A stretch of DNA of 64,000 nucleotides from Limnobacter sp. SAORIC-580 (GCF_013004065.1 NZ_CP053084.1:744001-808000); one strand, 5' to 3'; positions 55,496 through 64,000 are shown, counted from the stretch's first letter. Numbers and translations: made by a program. The notes: generated by a model not told the origin, from the letters alone.

Positions 55496-56071
55496 ATGTT
55501 TATTACCGAAATGAATGTTGAGGAATTTGCGCACAGTGAGTGCCACATCAAATTGGCCGTAGATGACTGGGCGTTACGAGAGGCGCAGAAATTGCGCAAC
55601 GATGTTTTTGTGGTTGAGCAAGGCATTTTCCAGACCAGTGACCATGATGTGTTTGACAGCAGCGCCTATACCCTGGTGGCCACCATCGGTTTGCTGGGTA
55701 TTCCCGATGCTGTGGTGGGCACCGTACGAATTCATGAGCAGGCTCCGGGTGTGTGGGTGGGCTCGCGCCTTGCTGTGGATCAGGCTTATCGATCAGTCAA
55801 AGGCCTTGGAAAAGCGCTGATTGCCATGGCGGTGAGTAGTGCACGCGCGCAAGGGTGCACTGCCTTTTATGCGAATGTTCAACTGCCAAATGTGGGTTTG
55901 TTTCAAAAGCTGGGTTGGCAGGCTTTGGGTGAGGTAAGCGTGCACGGTGTGCAGCACATGTTCATGCAAGCCAACCTTGACATGTACCCGGTAGAGCACG
56001 ACCCAGGCCGAGGATTTATTCACCTGTTCAAGCAACCATCAAGCAAAGCACGGATTGAGAGGCGTGTATGA
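55496..56071 (+). CDS. MSMEG_0567/Sll0786-type GNAT N-acetyltransferase (Nit1C cluster)
   Basis: A 191-residue acetyltransferase: first half RNDVFVVEQGIFQTSDHDVF, then the GNAT core VVGTVRIHEQ, GSRLAVDQAYRSVKGLGKALI (acetyl-CoA pyrophosphate loop) and GCTAFYANVQLPNVGLFQKLGW. It would acylate an amine intermediate of the pathway. ATG 55496 follows GTGAGGTGCTGCC. It overlaps the AIR-synthase-like gene by 4 bases (ATGA). Confidence 0.88.
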   Translation: MFITEMNVEEFAHSECHIKLAVDDWALREAQKLRNDVFVVEQGIFQTSDHDVFDSSAYTLVATIGLLGIPDAVVGTVRIHEQAPGVWVGSRLAVDQAYRSVKGLGKALIAMAVSSARAQGCTAFYANVQLPNVGLFQKLGWQALGEVSVHGVQHMFMQANLDMYPVEHDPGRGFIHLFKQPSSKARIERRV

Positions 56072-57084
56072 GTTGGCTACAAACACTGGTGCACAGCATT
56101 CGGGAAAGCAAGGGGCTTGCGCATAAAAAAGACATTGCGATTGCCATGGATGAATTGGCGAGCGCTCAACCTTGCGATTCTTCATGCCGGGTGGGTGATG
56201 ACTGCGCCGTGTTGAAGTCGGCGGATGGTTCTTTTCTTCTGTTTGCCATTGAAGGCTTCATGAACGAGTTTGTTCAAGAGGACCCCTGGTTTGCAGGCTA
56301 TTGCGGCGTGATGGTGAATGTCAGTGACATCGCCGCAATGGGTGGGCGCGCCACGGCGGTTGTGGATGCAGTATGGACCGCTGATTCATGGCAGCTGCAA
56401 AGAATTCTCCAAGGCATGGCAGCAGCATCGGCTCGATACAGGGTGCCCATTGTAGGCGGGCACACCAATGCCAGAAATAAACAAGCTCAACTGGCTGTGT
56501 CGATTATTGGTTCAGCAAACGCCGTGTTGAGCAGTTTTGATGCCAAGCCCGGTGATGTGTTGATGAGTGTGATTGATTTGAGAGGCGGTTACCACGGTGC
56601 TGGAAACAACTGGAATGCCAGTACAGACTCGCCAGCGGAACGCTTGCGGGCAGATCTGGAACTGCTGCCACAGGTGGCAGAAGGTGGTTTGGCGGTGGCC
56701 TGTAAAGACATCAGTATGGCAGGTGCTTTGGGCACCACATTGATGATGCTGGAATGTTCTGCATGCGGTGCTGAAATTTGGCCAGCTGCATTTCCACGCC
56801 CACAGGAAGTCTCTGTAGAACGCTGGATGCAAACCTTCCCCAGTTTTGGTTTCGTGTTCAGTGTGCCATCGACTTGTGTGGAGCGGATGAAGCAACTTTT
56901 TGGAAGCAGGGATTTGCGTTGCGAACCCGTGGGGCATGTGATTGAGGGCTCCATGGTTTGGGTAAATCATGAAAGCGAGCGGGAACTGTTGTGGGATTTT
57001 TCTGGCACACCACTGTTGGGTTGCAGCCAGTTGAATCACGCAACTGATGTGGTGGGAGAGGCGCATGCCTGTGGTTCGATTTGA
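56068..57084 (+). CDS. Sll0787-type AIR-synthase-related protein (Nit1C cluster)
   Basis: A 338-residue protein of the PurM/ThiL/SelD/HypE superfamily. Visible: N-terminal glycine/Asp nucleotide loop RVGDDCAVLKS, GVMVNVSDIAAMGGRATAVVD, PIVGGHTNARN and CKDISMAGALGTTLMM. Members use ATP to activate an amide or carbonyl oxygen, so it may carry out a dehydration or ring-closing step toward a nitrile or heterocycle; that is inference. It ends 20 bases inside the next gene. Confidence 0.88.
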   Translation: MSWLQTLVHSIRESKGLAHKKDIAIAMDELASAQPCDSSCRVGDDCAVLKSADGSFLLFAIEGFMNEFVQEDPWFAGYCGVMVNVSDIAAMGGRATAVVDAVWTADSWQLQRILQGMAAASARYRVPIVGGHTNARNKQAQLAVSIIGSANAVLSSFDAKPGDVLMSVIDLRGGYHGAGNNWNASTDSPAERLRADLELLPQVAEGGLAVACKDISMAGALGTTLMMLECSACGAEIWPAAFPRPQEVSVERWMQTFPSFGFVFSVPSTCVERMKQLFGSRDLRCEPVGHVIEGSMVWVNHESERELLWDFSGTPLLGCSQLNHATDVVGEAHACGSI

Positions 57085-57349
57085 TGTGATGTGGCCAGAT
57101 GCCACGGTGATGAAGTGCCAGTCGCCTTCCACGGTGATTCGAAATTTCTTGCATGAGGGGCAACTTGTGTCTTTGCCCGAGTTTTTGAAAATTTCTGAAC
57201 TGGGGTTGAGTGCGGCCAGCGAGCGTGTGCGCGAAAAATATGGGTTTGCCTGCTCAGCAGCCATTGATCAACTGGAAATCATCCTTGCCAAGGCAACTGA
57301 TTTTCAGGGTTGGGAAGCGGCTGTGGTGCAAGTCATCCGAATGGATTGA
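57065..57349 (+). CDS. MSMEG_0570 family protein (Nit1C cluster)
   Basis: A 94-residue protein with the family pattern MPVVRFDVMWPDATVMKCQS then PSTVIRNFLHEG (a short beta-strand start and a Cys), and SERVREKYGFACSAAIDQLE. Start 57065 has GGGAGAGG close upstream. Function unknown; always found in this cluster. It may be a carrier or regulatory subunit; nothing in the sequence decides this. Confidence 0.85.
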   Translation: MPVVRFDVMWPDATVMKCQSPSTVIRNFLHEGQLVSLPEFLKISELGLSAASERVREKYGFACSAAIDQLEIILAKATDFQGWEAAVVQVIRMD

Positions 57350-57360
57350 GGGAGAAGAAT

Positions 57361-58632
57361 GTGAGTGCTGAACCAGGTAAATTGAAAGATCATTATTCCG
57401 TTGTTGTAATCGGCGGTGGCCAGGCTGGGCTCTCGATGAGTTATCACTTGACTCACAAAGAGATTGATCATGTTGTGCTGGAAAGAAACCAGATCGGGCA
57501 CAGCTGGCGCAATCAGCGATGGGACAGCTTTTGTTTGGTAACCCCAAACTGGCAATGCAATTTGCCTGGCTTTCCGTATGCTGGGCCTGAACCAAAAGGC
57601 TTCATGAAAAAAGCGGACATTGTTGCGTACCTTGAGGCATTTGTTGCCTCGTTTCAGCCACCTGTGTTCGAAGGTGTCGCAGTGAAACAGCTGCGCAAGT
57701 TAAGCGATGGCTTGTTCGAAATTCAAAGCACGCACGGAACATTGACGGCGAAGCAGGTGGTAGTGGCTGTGGGTGGCTACCACAAGCCAAGAATTCCAAG
57801 GGTGTCAGAAAAAGTACCTGCGCATATCCGACAGATTCATTCTTCAGAATATCGGAATCCTGCTCAGTTTTCAGAGGGCAATATTCTGGTGATTGGCTCT
57901 GGCCAAAGTGGTTGTCAAATTGCAGAAGACTTTCATTTGGCAGGCCGACATGTGCACTTGTCAGTGGGCAGCGCTCCCCGTGTAGCGCGCCGCTACCGTG
58001 GTCGCGATGTTGTGGAATGGCTGGCCGACATGGGGCACTACGACATGCCCGTGGAGTTGCACCCCCAGAAGGAAGCGGTCCGAGCCAAGGCCAATCATTA
58101 CGTGACTGGTCGCGATGGTGGCCGGGACATTGACCTGAGAGTGCGGGCGAAGGAAGGTATGCAACTTCATGGCCGTTTGATCAATTGCGTGGATGGTGTG
58201 ATGCATTTTGCAGATGACCTCACGAAGAATTTGGACAACGCGGACCAGAGCAGCGAGAACATCAAGAACATAATTGATGGCTTCATTGCCGAGAATGGAA
58301 TTTCGGCACCGAACGAGGCCAGATATGTTCCTGTGTGGACGCCTGAGGATGGAGGGTCATGTATCGATTTGATTGCTGAAAACATCACTGGAATTGTTTG
58401 GTCCGTGGGTTTTGAAAGCTCGTTTGACTGGATCGATTTACCGATCTTCAATGGCAAAGGTTACCCGAATCATTATCGGGGTGTTAGCCGCGAACCAGGT
58501 GTTTATTTTCTCGGTTTGCCGTGGTTGCACACCTGGGGCTCGGGGCGTTTCTCGGGTATTGCGCGTGACTCTGAGTTCCTGCTTGCGCAAATTGAACAGC
58601 AGCTTCAAGCTGTGCTTGAAGGCGTCAATTAA
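57361..58632 (+). CDS. MSMEG_0569 family flavin-dependent oxidoreductase (Nit1C cluster)
   Basis: A 423-residue FAD/NADPH oxidoreductase resembling flavin monooxygenases. FAD site VVVIGGGQAGLSMSYHL, the NADPH site ILVIGSGQSGCQIAEDF, and the C-terminal HTWGSGRFSGIARDSEFLL. A GTG start at 57361 lies 8 bases after GGGAG; the frame is open upstream but the family starts here. It probably N- or C-hydroxylates a pathway intermediate. It ends with an 8-base overlap of the convergent thioesterase gene. Confidence 0.9.
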   Translation: MSAEPGKLKDHYSVVVIGGGQAGLSMSYHLTHKEIDHVVLERNQIGHSWRNQRWDSFCLVTPNWQCNLPGFPYAGPEPKGFMKKADIVAYLEAFVASFQPPVFEGVAVKQLRKLSDGLFEIQSTHGTLTAKQVVVAVGGYHKPRIPRVSEKVPAHIRQIHSSEYRNPAQFSEGNILVIGSGQSGCQIAEDFHLAGRHVHLSVGSAPRVARRYRGRDVVEWLADMGHYDMPVELHPQKEAVRAKANHYVTGRDGGRDIDLRVRAKEGMQLHGRLINCVDGVMHFADDLTKNLDNADQSSENIKNIIDGFIAENGISAPNEARYVPVWTPEDGGSCIDLIAENITGIVWSVGFESSFDWIDLPIFNGKGYPNHYRGVSREPGVYFLGLPWLHTWGSGRFSGIARDSEFLLAQIEQQLQAVLEGVN

Positions 58633-59134
58633 CCGCCCGATAAGCCTCAACAAACCGGCTCGGTTGCTTTTTGGGGCGGCCGGTTTTCATGTCAATGCAC
58701 ACCCATTGAGTGTGCCCTTGCATCACGGTGGCGTGGTCGCTTTCGCGCACAAACTGGTACTGGCGAGTCATGTCGGCTTTGCCTTCGTTGTGGCTGATCC
58801 AGGTGGCAATCCACAGCGTATCGCCTGCAAAGGTGGGGCGTTTGTATTCCAGGTGATGCTGGCGTGCCACACAGCCGTAGCCGAATTCTACAAAGTCTTG
58901 AAACGTTAGCCCAAGTTGCCTGGAATGAAGTGCCGCAATGGCCTGCATCCACACCAGGTAAATGGTGTTGTTGGTGTGCTCGAATTCATCGAGATGTTCA
59001 GGCTGCACCGTTAACTTGCCCACACATTGTGGGGTGCATGGCCACACGCTTTGTGGTGTGTCGCTGGTGGCGATGGTTTGGATATCGCTGACTTTGAAAA
59101 TGTTGGAGTTGGTCAATTCAGGCGCTCTTTCCAA
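58625..59134 (-). CDS. Hotdog-fold acyl-CoA thioesterase
   Basis: A 169-residue 4HBT-type thioesterase. Core: VQPEHLDEFEHTNNTIYLVWMQ, with catalytic Asp/Asn in the DEFEHTNN turn, then VARQHHLEYKRPTFAGD and TMQG-type closing strands (VMQGHTQWVCIDMKTGRPKK). It cleaves an acyl-CoA of unknown length. It starts inside the end of the GntR gene (17-base overlap), so it is co-transcribed with the regulator and opposes the Nit1C cluster. Confidence 0.85.
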   Translation of the reverse strand: MERAPELTNSNIFKVSDIQTIATSDTPQSVWPCTPQCVGKLTVQPEHLDEFEHTNNTIYLVWMQAIAALHSRQLGLTFQDFVEFGYGCVARQHHLEYKRPTFAGDTLWIATWISHNEGKADMTRQYQFVRESDHATVMQGHTQWVCIDMKTGRPKKQPSRFVEAYRAVN

Positions 59135-59834
59135 ACCTTTCTTTGGGCAGCTTTTGAACTGCGATCAAGGATCGATTGATGTGTTCCGCCAAAATTTGCG
59201 TGGCCAGTTCGCTGTTGCGGTTCAGCGTGGCATTCAAGATTTCTTCATGTTCAGAATGCACGTCGCGGGGAATGGGCTTTTCCGAGAGAATCAGGCGACG
59301 ATAGCGTTCGGATTGCATGTACAGCAAATGCTGGAACTGTTTCAGCCAGCGGGAAGGGCAGGCGGAAATGAGTGTGTCGTGAAACAAGCGGTTCTTGCGT
59401 TCCCACTCGCTACGGGTTTCTACAGTTTCTTCACCCAAGCGTGATTCTGCGCGGCTTAGCATGTGAAATGCGCCCATCACTTCGGCTTCCCACTGGTCGT
59501 CCCCCAAGGCGATGGCTTGGCGCAGGGCCTCTGTTTCAATCATTACACGGGTACGGGTAATGTCCTGAAAATCCTCTGCAGACATTGGGGCGACTGTAAA
59601 GCCACGGTGTCCCTGCGCTACCACCAGTCCGTCATTCAGTAGCAGTTGCAGTGCTTCACGCAAGGTGCCAGCACCCACCTCATAGTCGTCCTTCAGATGT
59701 TCAACGCGCAACTTGGTGCCGGGCTTGTGTACGCCTTCAATAATGTCGCTGCGCAGCTTGCGGTAAGCGGTTTCGGCCAGTGTCAGGCTTTCCCCGTTGG
59801 TGACGCTGCCCGGCAATGAGACCACTTCATTCAT
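59118..59834 (-). CDS. GntR-family regulator (FadR/VanR subgroup)
   Basis: A 238-residue regulator: N-terminal winged helix (about 18-85, LAETAYRKLRSDIIEGVHKP and GAGTLREALQLLLNDGLVVA), then an all-helical FCD effector domain with His ligands (NRLFHDTLISACP; HSEHEEILNA), which usually bind metal and a carboxylate. Start 59834 follows GGGGTGTGT. It is divergent from the meta-cleavage genes; three 19-base-spaced repeats in the spacer are a candidate operator. The effector may be an aromatic-ring-cleavage acid. Confidence 0.88.
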   Translation of the reverse strand: MNEVVSLPGSVTNGESLTLAETAYRKLRSDIIEGVHKPGTKLRVEHLKDDYEVGAGTLREALQLLLNDGLVVAQGHRGFTVAPMSAEDFQDITRTRVMIETEALRQAIALGDDQWEAEVMGAFHMLSRAESRLGEETVETRSEWERKNRLFHDTLISACPSRWLKQFQHLLYMQSERYRRLILSEKPIPRDVHSEHEEILNATLNRNSELATQILAEHINRSLIAVQKLPKERFGKSA

Positions 59835-59897
59835 ACACACCCCAAAAAATTCTTTCCGTTTCGCCATTGTAGACGAGTTGCGGCGTTAATCAATATT

Positions 59898-59949
59898 GTC
59901 GAAGAAAAATAATATTCTCGAGAAAATATATTGACGTCGAGAAAAATAA
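59898..59949. promoter_or_regulatory. Three 14-base direct repeats with 19-base period, candidate GntR operator
   Basis: GTCGAAGAAAAATA (59898), CTCGAGAAAATATA (59917) and GTCGAGAAAAATAA (59936) recur exactly every 19 bases. The middle copy includes a palindrome, TTCTCGAGAA (59915-59924). They lie in the 162-base gap between the GntR gene and the dehydrogenase gene. A and T rich, ending 47 bases before the latter. Confidence 0.6.
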
Positions 59950-59996
59950 GTTTTATCGTTTGTTCATGGTTTAATCGATTGGCAAGGAAGAATGCA

Positions 59997-61451
59997 ATGA
60001 AAGAAGTCTTGAACTTCATCAACGGGGAATTCGTCGCAACGGGAAAAACATTCCCCAAGCACTCGCCTTTGAACAATGCGGTGATTGCGCAGGTCCACGA
60101 GGCCAGCCGTGCACAGGTCAACGATGCAGTGGCCGCTGCCAAAGCTGCTTTGAAGGGCCCATGGGGCAAGATGACGGTGGCAGACCGGGTGCAAATGCTG
60201 TACGCCGTGGCCGATGAAATCAATCGTCGATTTGATGACTTTTTGCAGGCTGAGGTGGCCGACACCGGTAAGCCGGTGAGCCTGGCCAGTCACATTGATA
60301 TTCCCCGCGGGGCGGCCAACTTCAAGGTGTTCGCCGACACCATCAAGAATGTGCCCACAGAATGCTTTGAAATGGCCACTCCGGATGGACGCGGCGCGCT
60401 GAACTATTCCATTCGTCGCCCTGTGGGTGTAGTGGGCGTGATTTGCCCCTGGAATCTCCCTTTGCTGCTGATGACCTGGAAAGTTGGCCCTGCGCTGGCT
60501 TGCGGCAACACGGTGGTTGTAAAACCTTCGGAAGAAACCCCACAGACCGCTGCGCTGTTGGGTGAGGTGATGAATAAAGTGGGCGTCCCTCCTGGCGTAT
60601 ACAACGTGGTGCACGGCTTTGGTCCAGATTCCGCGGGTGAATTCGTGACTACCCACCCCGATGTGAATGCAATTACCTTCACCGGCGAAACACGCACCGG
60701 TGCCGCAATCATGAAAGCGGCTGCGCAAGGTGCACGCCCCGTGAGCCTTGAAATGGGTGGCAAGAATGCCGCCATCGTGTTTGCAGATTGTGATTTTGAT
60801 GCCGCCATTGAAGGCACCATGCGCTCGGTGTTTGCCAACAGCGGGCAAGTGTGTTTGGGCACTGAACGTGTGTATGTGGAACGTCCGATTTTCGACAAAT
60901 TTGTGGCTGCCATGAAGAAGGGCGCGGAGGGTTTGAAGCCCGGATTGCCAGACGATAAAGACACTGGCATTGGCCCGGTGATTTCACAGGAACACCGCGA
61001 CAAAGTATTGGGCTATTACCGAAAGGCGGTGGAGCAGGGCGCAACCGTGGTGACTGGTGGTGGTGCATTTGAGATGCCTGGCGAACTGAACCAGGGCGCT
61101 TGGGTGCAGCCCACCATTTGGACTGGCTTAGATGACGATGCAGCGGTGTGTGTCGAGGAAATCTTTGGACCCTGCTGCCACATTGCCCCCTTTGATTCTG
61201 AAGACGAAGTGGTGGCGCGTGCCAACAACAATGTGTACGGCCTTTCCACTGCTGTTTGGACCCAGAACCTGGCCAAAGCGCACCGTGTGGCTGCCTCGAT
61301 TGAAGTGGGTTTGGCTTGGGTGAACAGCTGGTTCTTGCGCGATTTGCGCACACCGTTTGGTGGTGCCAAGCAATCGGGTATTGGCCGAGAAGGGGGTGTG
61401 CACTCGCTGGAGTTTTACACCGAACTTAAAAACATTTGCGTGAAGCTGTAA
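59997..61451 (+). CDS. 2-Hydroxymuconate (or 2-aminomuconate) semialdehyde dehydrogenase
   Basis: A 484-residue NAD-dependent aldehyde dehydrogenase. Catalytic Cys286 in NSGQVCLGTE, general base Glu252 in LEMGGKN, and the NAD site FTGETRTGAAI. It is of the DmpC/XylG/AmnC type: oxidises the ring-cleavage semialdehyde of catechol or 2-aminophenol. Start 59997 follows AAGGAAG. The following genes are those of the hydrolytic branch and lower meta pathway, so a catechol route is favoured. The catechol dioxygenase itself is not in the window. Confidence 0.88.
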   Translation: MKEVLNFINGEFVATGKTFPKHSPLNNAVIAQVHEASRAQVNDAVAAAKAALKGPWGKMTVADRVQMLYAVADEINRRFDDFLQAEVADTGKPVSLASHIDIPRGAANFKVFADTIKNVPTECFEMATPDGRGALNYSIRRPVGVVGVICPWNLPLLLMTWKVGPALACGNTVVVKPSEETPQTAALLGEVMNKVGVPPGVYNVVHGFGPDSAGEFVTTHPDVNAITFTGETRTGAAIMKAAAQGARPVSLEMGGKNAAIVFADCDFDAAIEGTMRSVFANSGQVCLGTERVYVERPIFDKFVAAMKKGAEGLKPGLPDDKDTGIGPVISQEHRDKVLGYYRKAVEQGATVVTGGGAFEMPGELNQGAWVQPTIWTGLDDDAAVCVEEIFGPCCHIAPFDSEDEVVARANNNVYGLSTAVWTQNLAKAHRVAASIEVGLAWVNSWFLRDLRTPFGGAKQSGIGREGGVHSLEFYTELKNICVKL

Positions 61452-61461
61452 GGAGCCCACG

Positions 61462-62292
61462 ATGAACGCACCCGCTTCACCCGAAATTGGATTGAGCATT
61501 CAGGCCAACGGCCTTCAAACAAATTATCACGATCAAGGCCAGGGCACGAACCTGATGCTGATTCATGGTTCCGGCCCCGGTGTTTCGGCTTGGGCGAACT
61601 GGCGCTTGGTGATACCCGGTTTTGCAAAACAATTCCGCGTTGTTGCCCCAGACATGGTGGGCTTCGGTTTCACTGAGCGCCGCCAAGGTTACCAATACAA
61701 CCTGGACAACTGGGTGGCCCACGCAATTGGTGTGATGGACGCACTGAACATGGAACAAACCGATTTGATTGGTAACTCGTTTGGTGGCGCTGTAGCGCTG
61801 GCGCTGGCGATTCGCCACCCCAGTCGTGTTCGCAAGCTGGTGTTGATGGGCAGTGTAGGCGTGCCATTCCCGATTACTGAGGGACTGGATGCAGTGTGGG
61901 GTTACCAGCCGTCATTCGAGAACATGCGTCGCATTATGGATTACTTCGCATACGACCGTAGCCTTGTGAACGATGAGCTGGCTCAGTTGCGTTTTCAGGC
62001 CAGTATTCGTCCCGGTTTTCAGGAAAGTTTCTCAGCCATGTTCCCCGCGCCGCGACAGCGCTGGGTAGACGCCATGGCCAGCCATGAAAGCGATATTCGC
62101 GCGCTGAATAAAAGCACATTGATTGTGCATGGCCGGGATGATCAGGTCATTCCCTTGAGCACTTCGCTGTGCCTGCACGAAATGATTGTGGATTCGCAAC
62201 TGCATGTTTACGGCAAGTGCGGTCACTGGACCCAGATTGAACACGCTGCGCGCTTTGAGCGCTTGGTGACTGACTTCCTGCGAGAGGCTTAA
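61462..62292 (+). CDS. dmpD: 2-Hydroxymuconate semialdehyde hydrolase (DmpD/XylF type)
   Basis: A 276-residue alpha/beta hydrolase. Nucleophile Ser106 in LIGNSFGGAVAL, oxyanion region LMLIHGSGPGVSAW, Asp in VHGRDDQVIP and His in GKCGHWTQIE. It opens the meta-cleavage product to 2-oxopent-4-enoate and formate (or acid). Length and GPGVSAWANWR motif fit the family. It starts 10 bases after the dehydrogenase and is followed 5 bases later by the hydratase. Confidence 0.9.
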   Translation: MNAPASPEIGLSIQANGLQTNYHDQGQGTNLMLIHGSGPGVSAWANWRLVIPGFAKQFRVVAPDMVGFGFTERRQGYQYNLDNWVAHAIGVMDALNMEQTDLIGNSFGGAVALALAIRHPSRVRKLVLMGSVGVPFPITEGLDAVWGYQPSFENMRRIMDYFAYDRSLVNDELAQLRFQASIRPGFQESFSAMFPAPRQRWVDAMASHESDIRALNKSTLIVHGRDDQVIPLSTSLCLHEMIVDSQLHVYGKCGHWTQIEHAARFERLVTDFLREA

Positions 62293-62297
62293 AGCAA

Positions 62298-63080
62298 ATG
62301 GACACTACTCAAATTCGCGACTTGGGCGATGAACTTTATAACGCGTTGACCCAACGACACACGATTGCTCCGCTAACCAGCCGTGGTTTCGACATCACGA
62401 TTGAAGACGCCTATCACATTCAACAGAGGATGATTGCGCGACGCTTGGACAACGGCGAGCACGTTATCGGCAAGAAAATTGGCGTGACCAGTGCAGCCGT
62501 GATGAACATGCTGAATGTGCATCAGCCCGACTTTGGCTACCTGCTCAATGGCATGGTTTACAACGAGGGCGAAGCCATTGAAGCGGCCAGCCTGATTCAA
62601 CCGCGTGCTGAAGGTGAAATCGCATTTTTGATGAAACGCGATTTGATGGGCCCTGGTGTAACCGCCGCCGATGTGCTGGCCGCCACTGAAGGCGTGATGG
62701 CTTGTTTTGAGATTGTGGACTCACGCATCGCCGATTGGAAAATCAAGATTCAAGACACCGTGGCCGACAACGCCTCTTGCGGCGCCATTGTGTTGGGTGA
62801 CCGGGTTGTTGATCCTCGCAAAGTGGACCTGTTTACCTGCGGCATGATGCTGCAAAAGAATGGTGACATCGTGGGCACTGGCGCGGGCGCTGCTGCACTT
62901 GGGCACCCAGTGAACGCGATTGTTTGGCTGACCAATACGCTGGGCCGTTTGGGTATTGGCCTGAAGGCAGGTGAAATTATTTTGTCAGGTTCTCTGGCAG
63001 CACTTATTCCCGTGAAGGCAGGCGATTCGCTGCACATGTCGATTGGCGGCATTGGCAACTGCTCTGTTCGCTTCGCGTAA
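62298..63080 (+). CDS. dmpE: 2-Oxopent-4-enoate hydratase
   Basis: A 260-residue enzyme of the MhpD/DmpE/XylJ fold that hydrates 2-oxopent-4-enoate to 4-hydroxy-2-oxovalerate. Motifs: [43 protein letters not shown], and the C-terminal [19 protein letters not shown]. It needs a divalent metal. Third gene of the operon. The related decarboxylase (DmpH) is not in the window, but its fold is the same; the neighbours favour a hydratase. Confidence 0.88.
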   Translation: MDTTQIRDLGDELYNALTQRHTIAPLTSRGFDITIEDAYHIQQRMIARRLDNGEHVIGKKIGVTSAAVMNMLNVHQPDFGYLLNGMVYNEGEAIEAASLIQPRAEGEIAFLMKRDLMGPGVTAADVLAATEGVMACFEIVDSRIADWKIKIQDTVADNASCGAIVLGDRVVDPRKVDLFTCGMMLQKNGDIVGTGAGAAALGHPVNAIVWLTNTLGRLGIGLKAGEIILSGSLAALIPVKAGDSLHMSIGGIGNCSVRFA

Positions 63081-63112
63081 GTTACAACGCAAAAGGCAAA
63101 AGGAATTCGATG

Positions 63113-64000
63113 ATGAAAAAGATCAAATGCGCACTGATTGGTCCCGGCAATATTGGTACCGATCTCTTGATGAAACTGAAACGAAGTGCAGTGCTCGAGC
63201 CTGTGTGGATGGTCGGTATTGACCCCGAATCAGATGGCCTGAAGCGCGCTCGCGAGATGGGTATTAAAACTACAGCGGAGGGCGTGGATGGTTTGCTGCC
63301 CCATGTGGAAGCCGATGGTGTGCAAATCGCATTCGATGCCACCAGTGCTTATGTACATGCTGAGAACAGTCGCAAGCTGAACGAACTGGGTGTGTTGATG
63401 ATCGACCTCACGCCCGCAGCAGTTGGGCCTTTTTGCGTGCCTCCTGTGAACCTGAGGGAGCATGTTGGCAAGCGTGAGATGAATGTGAACATGGTGACTT
63501 GCGGTGGCCAGGCGACCATTCCCATGGTGTATGCCATTTCACGAGTTCAGGCAGTCAGCTACGGCGAAATTGTGGCCACGGTGTCGTCGAAATCCGTAGG
63601 CCCAGGTACCCGCAAAAACATTGATGAATTCACCCGCACTACAGCAGGTGCTGTTGAAAAAGTAGGCGGTGCCAAAAAGGGCAAAGCCATCATCATCATC
63701 AACCCGGCTGAACCGCCCCTGATCATGCGTGACACCGTGCATTGCCTGGTGGAAGGCACACCTGATCAGGAAGCAATTACCAAGTCGGTTCACGACATGA
63801 TCAAGGAAGTACAGAAGTACGTGCCTGGCTACACGCTGGTGAACGGTCCTGTGTTTGATGGCAACCGTGTGTCAGTGTTCATGCAAGTGGAAGGCCTGGG
63901 TGATTACCTGCCGAAGTACGCAGGCAACCTGGACATTATGACGGCTGCTGCGGCCCGTGCTGCTGAAATGTTTGCTGAAGAAATTCTCAGCGGCAAGCTG
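63113..64000 (+). CDS. dmpF: Acetaldehyde dehydrogenase (acylating), 3' end beyond the window
   Basis: 296 codons are visible and the frame is still open at 64000. The protein starts [18 protein letters not shown] (NAD-binding Rossmann start); the active Cys is in [15 protein letters not shown]. It then has [20 protein letters not shown] and the C-terminal [12 protein letters not shown]. It converts acetaldehyde, CoA and NAD to acetyl-CoA and works with a 4-hydroxy-2-oxovalerate aldolase expected just downstream. ATG 63113 or the adjacent 63110 follow AAAGGA. Confidence 0.92.
   Translation, partial: MKKIKCALIGPGNIGTDLLMKLKRSAVLEPVWMVGIDPESDGLKRAREMGIKTTAEGVDGLLPHVEADGVQIAFDATSAYVHAENSRKLNELGVLMIDLTPAAVGPFCVPPVNLREHVGKREMNVNMVTCGGQATIPMVYAISRVQAVSYGEIVATVSSKSVGPGTRKNIDEFTRTTAGAVEKVGGAKKGKAIIIINPAEPPLIMRDTVHCLVEGTPDQEAITKSVHDMIKEVQKYVPGYTLVNGPVFDGNRVSVFMQVEGLGDYLPKYAGNLDIMTAAAARAAEMFAEEILSGKL

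Overview
The window looks like chromosomal DNA of a betaproteobacterium of the order Burkholderiales, with moderate GC. The evidence is the gene order ubiE-Tim44-ubiJ-ubiB, the yhbY/rlmE/ftsH/folP/glmM block, the phoB-phoR layout and DUF2784/DUF3034/DUF4149 proteins. A sulfite dehydrogenase operon and a meta-cleavage aromatic pathway would fit a Limnobacter-like organism. That genus is a guess; there is no rRNA here to test it.

Layout. 1-7113: end of a HIT-family gene, phoBR on the minus strand with a Pho box, then DUF971, ubiE, a Tim44-like protein, ubiJ and ubiB (ubiquinone synthesis). 7175-12359: a sodium:solute symporter, cysM, mltB, a histone-deacetylase-like hydrolase and a beta-carbonic anhydrase. 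12483-16043: etfBA and a DmdC-like acyl-CoA dehydrogenase, closed by a terminator. 16111-22370: an accessory patch in which an ECF sigma, a membrane-anchored putative anti-sigma and sorAB (sulfite oxidation) are flanked by decayed duplicate pieces of a DUF2784 gene and a BASS-type symporter gene. Intact copies of both also lie in the patch. 22533-35007: housekeeping genes (carAB, greA, DUF4149, yhbY, rlmE, ftsH, folP, a Gnt1-like glycosyltransferase, glmM). A 600-base, hairpin-rich, geneless spacer lies between ftsH and folP.

35058-39885: a surface-type locus with a large Ser-Asp-repeat protein, an FkbM methyltransferase and a secreted HExxH metallopeptidase. 39913-40243: tRNA-Pro, tRNA-Arg and tRNA-His under one near-consensus promoter. 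40333-44756: two near-identical 62-residue basic proteins bracketing an M19-type lipoprotein, an ArsM-like methyltransferase and a double-TM2 membrane protein. 44902-51177: a small exported protein, a phosphate-selective-type porin, a two-component system, a SnoaL-like exported protein, a DUF3034 protein and an exported truncated haemoglobin. Three of the promoter regions here share a TTCAT-N6-TTCAT direct repeat, the spacing expected for an OmpR-family regulator.

51243-58632: a MocR-type regulator divergent from a complete seven-gene Nit1C (nitrilase) cluster: MSMEG_0572-like, nitrilase, radical SAM, GNAT, AIR-synthase-like, MSMEG_0570-like and flavin oxidoreductase. 58625-64000: a thioesterase and a GntR regulator, divergent from meta-cleavage genes for 2-hydroxymuconate semialdehyde dehydrogenase, its hydrolase, 2-oxopent-4-enoate hydratase and acetaldehyde dehydrogenase (cut by the window end). 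Three 14-base direct repeats spaced exactly 19 bases apart lie in the divergent promoter.
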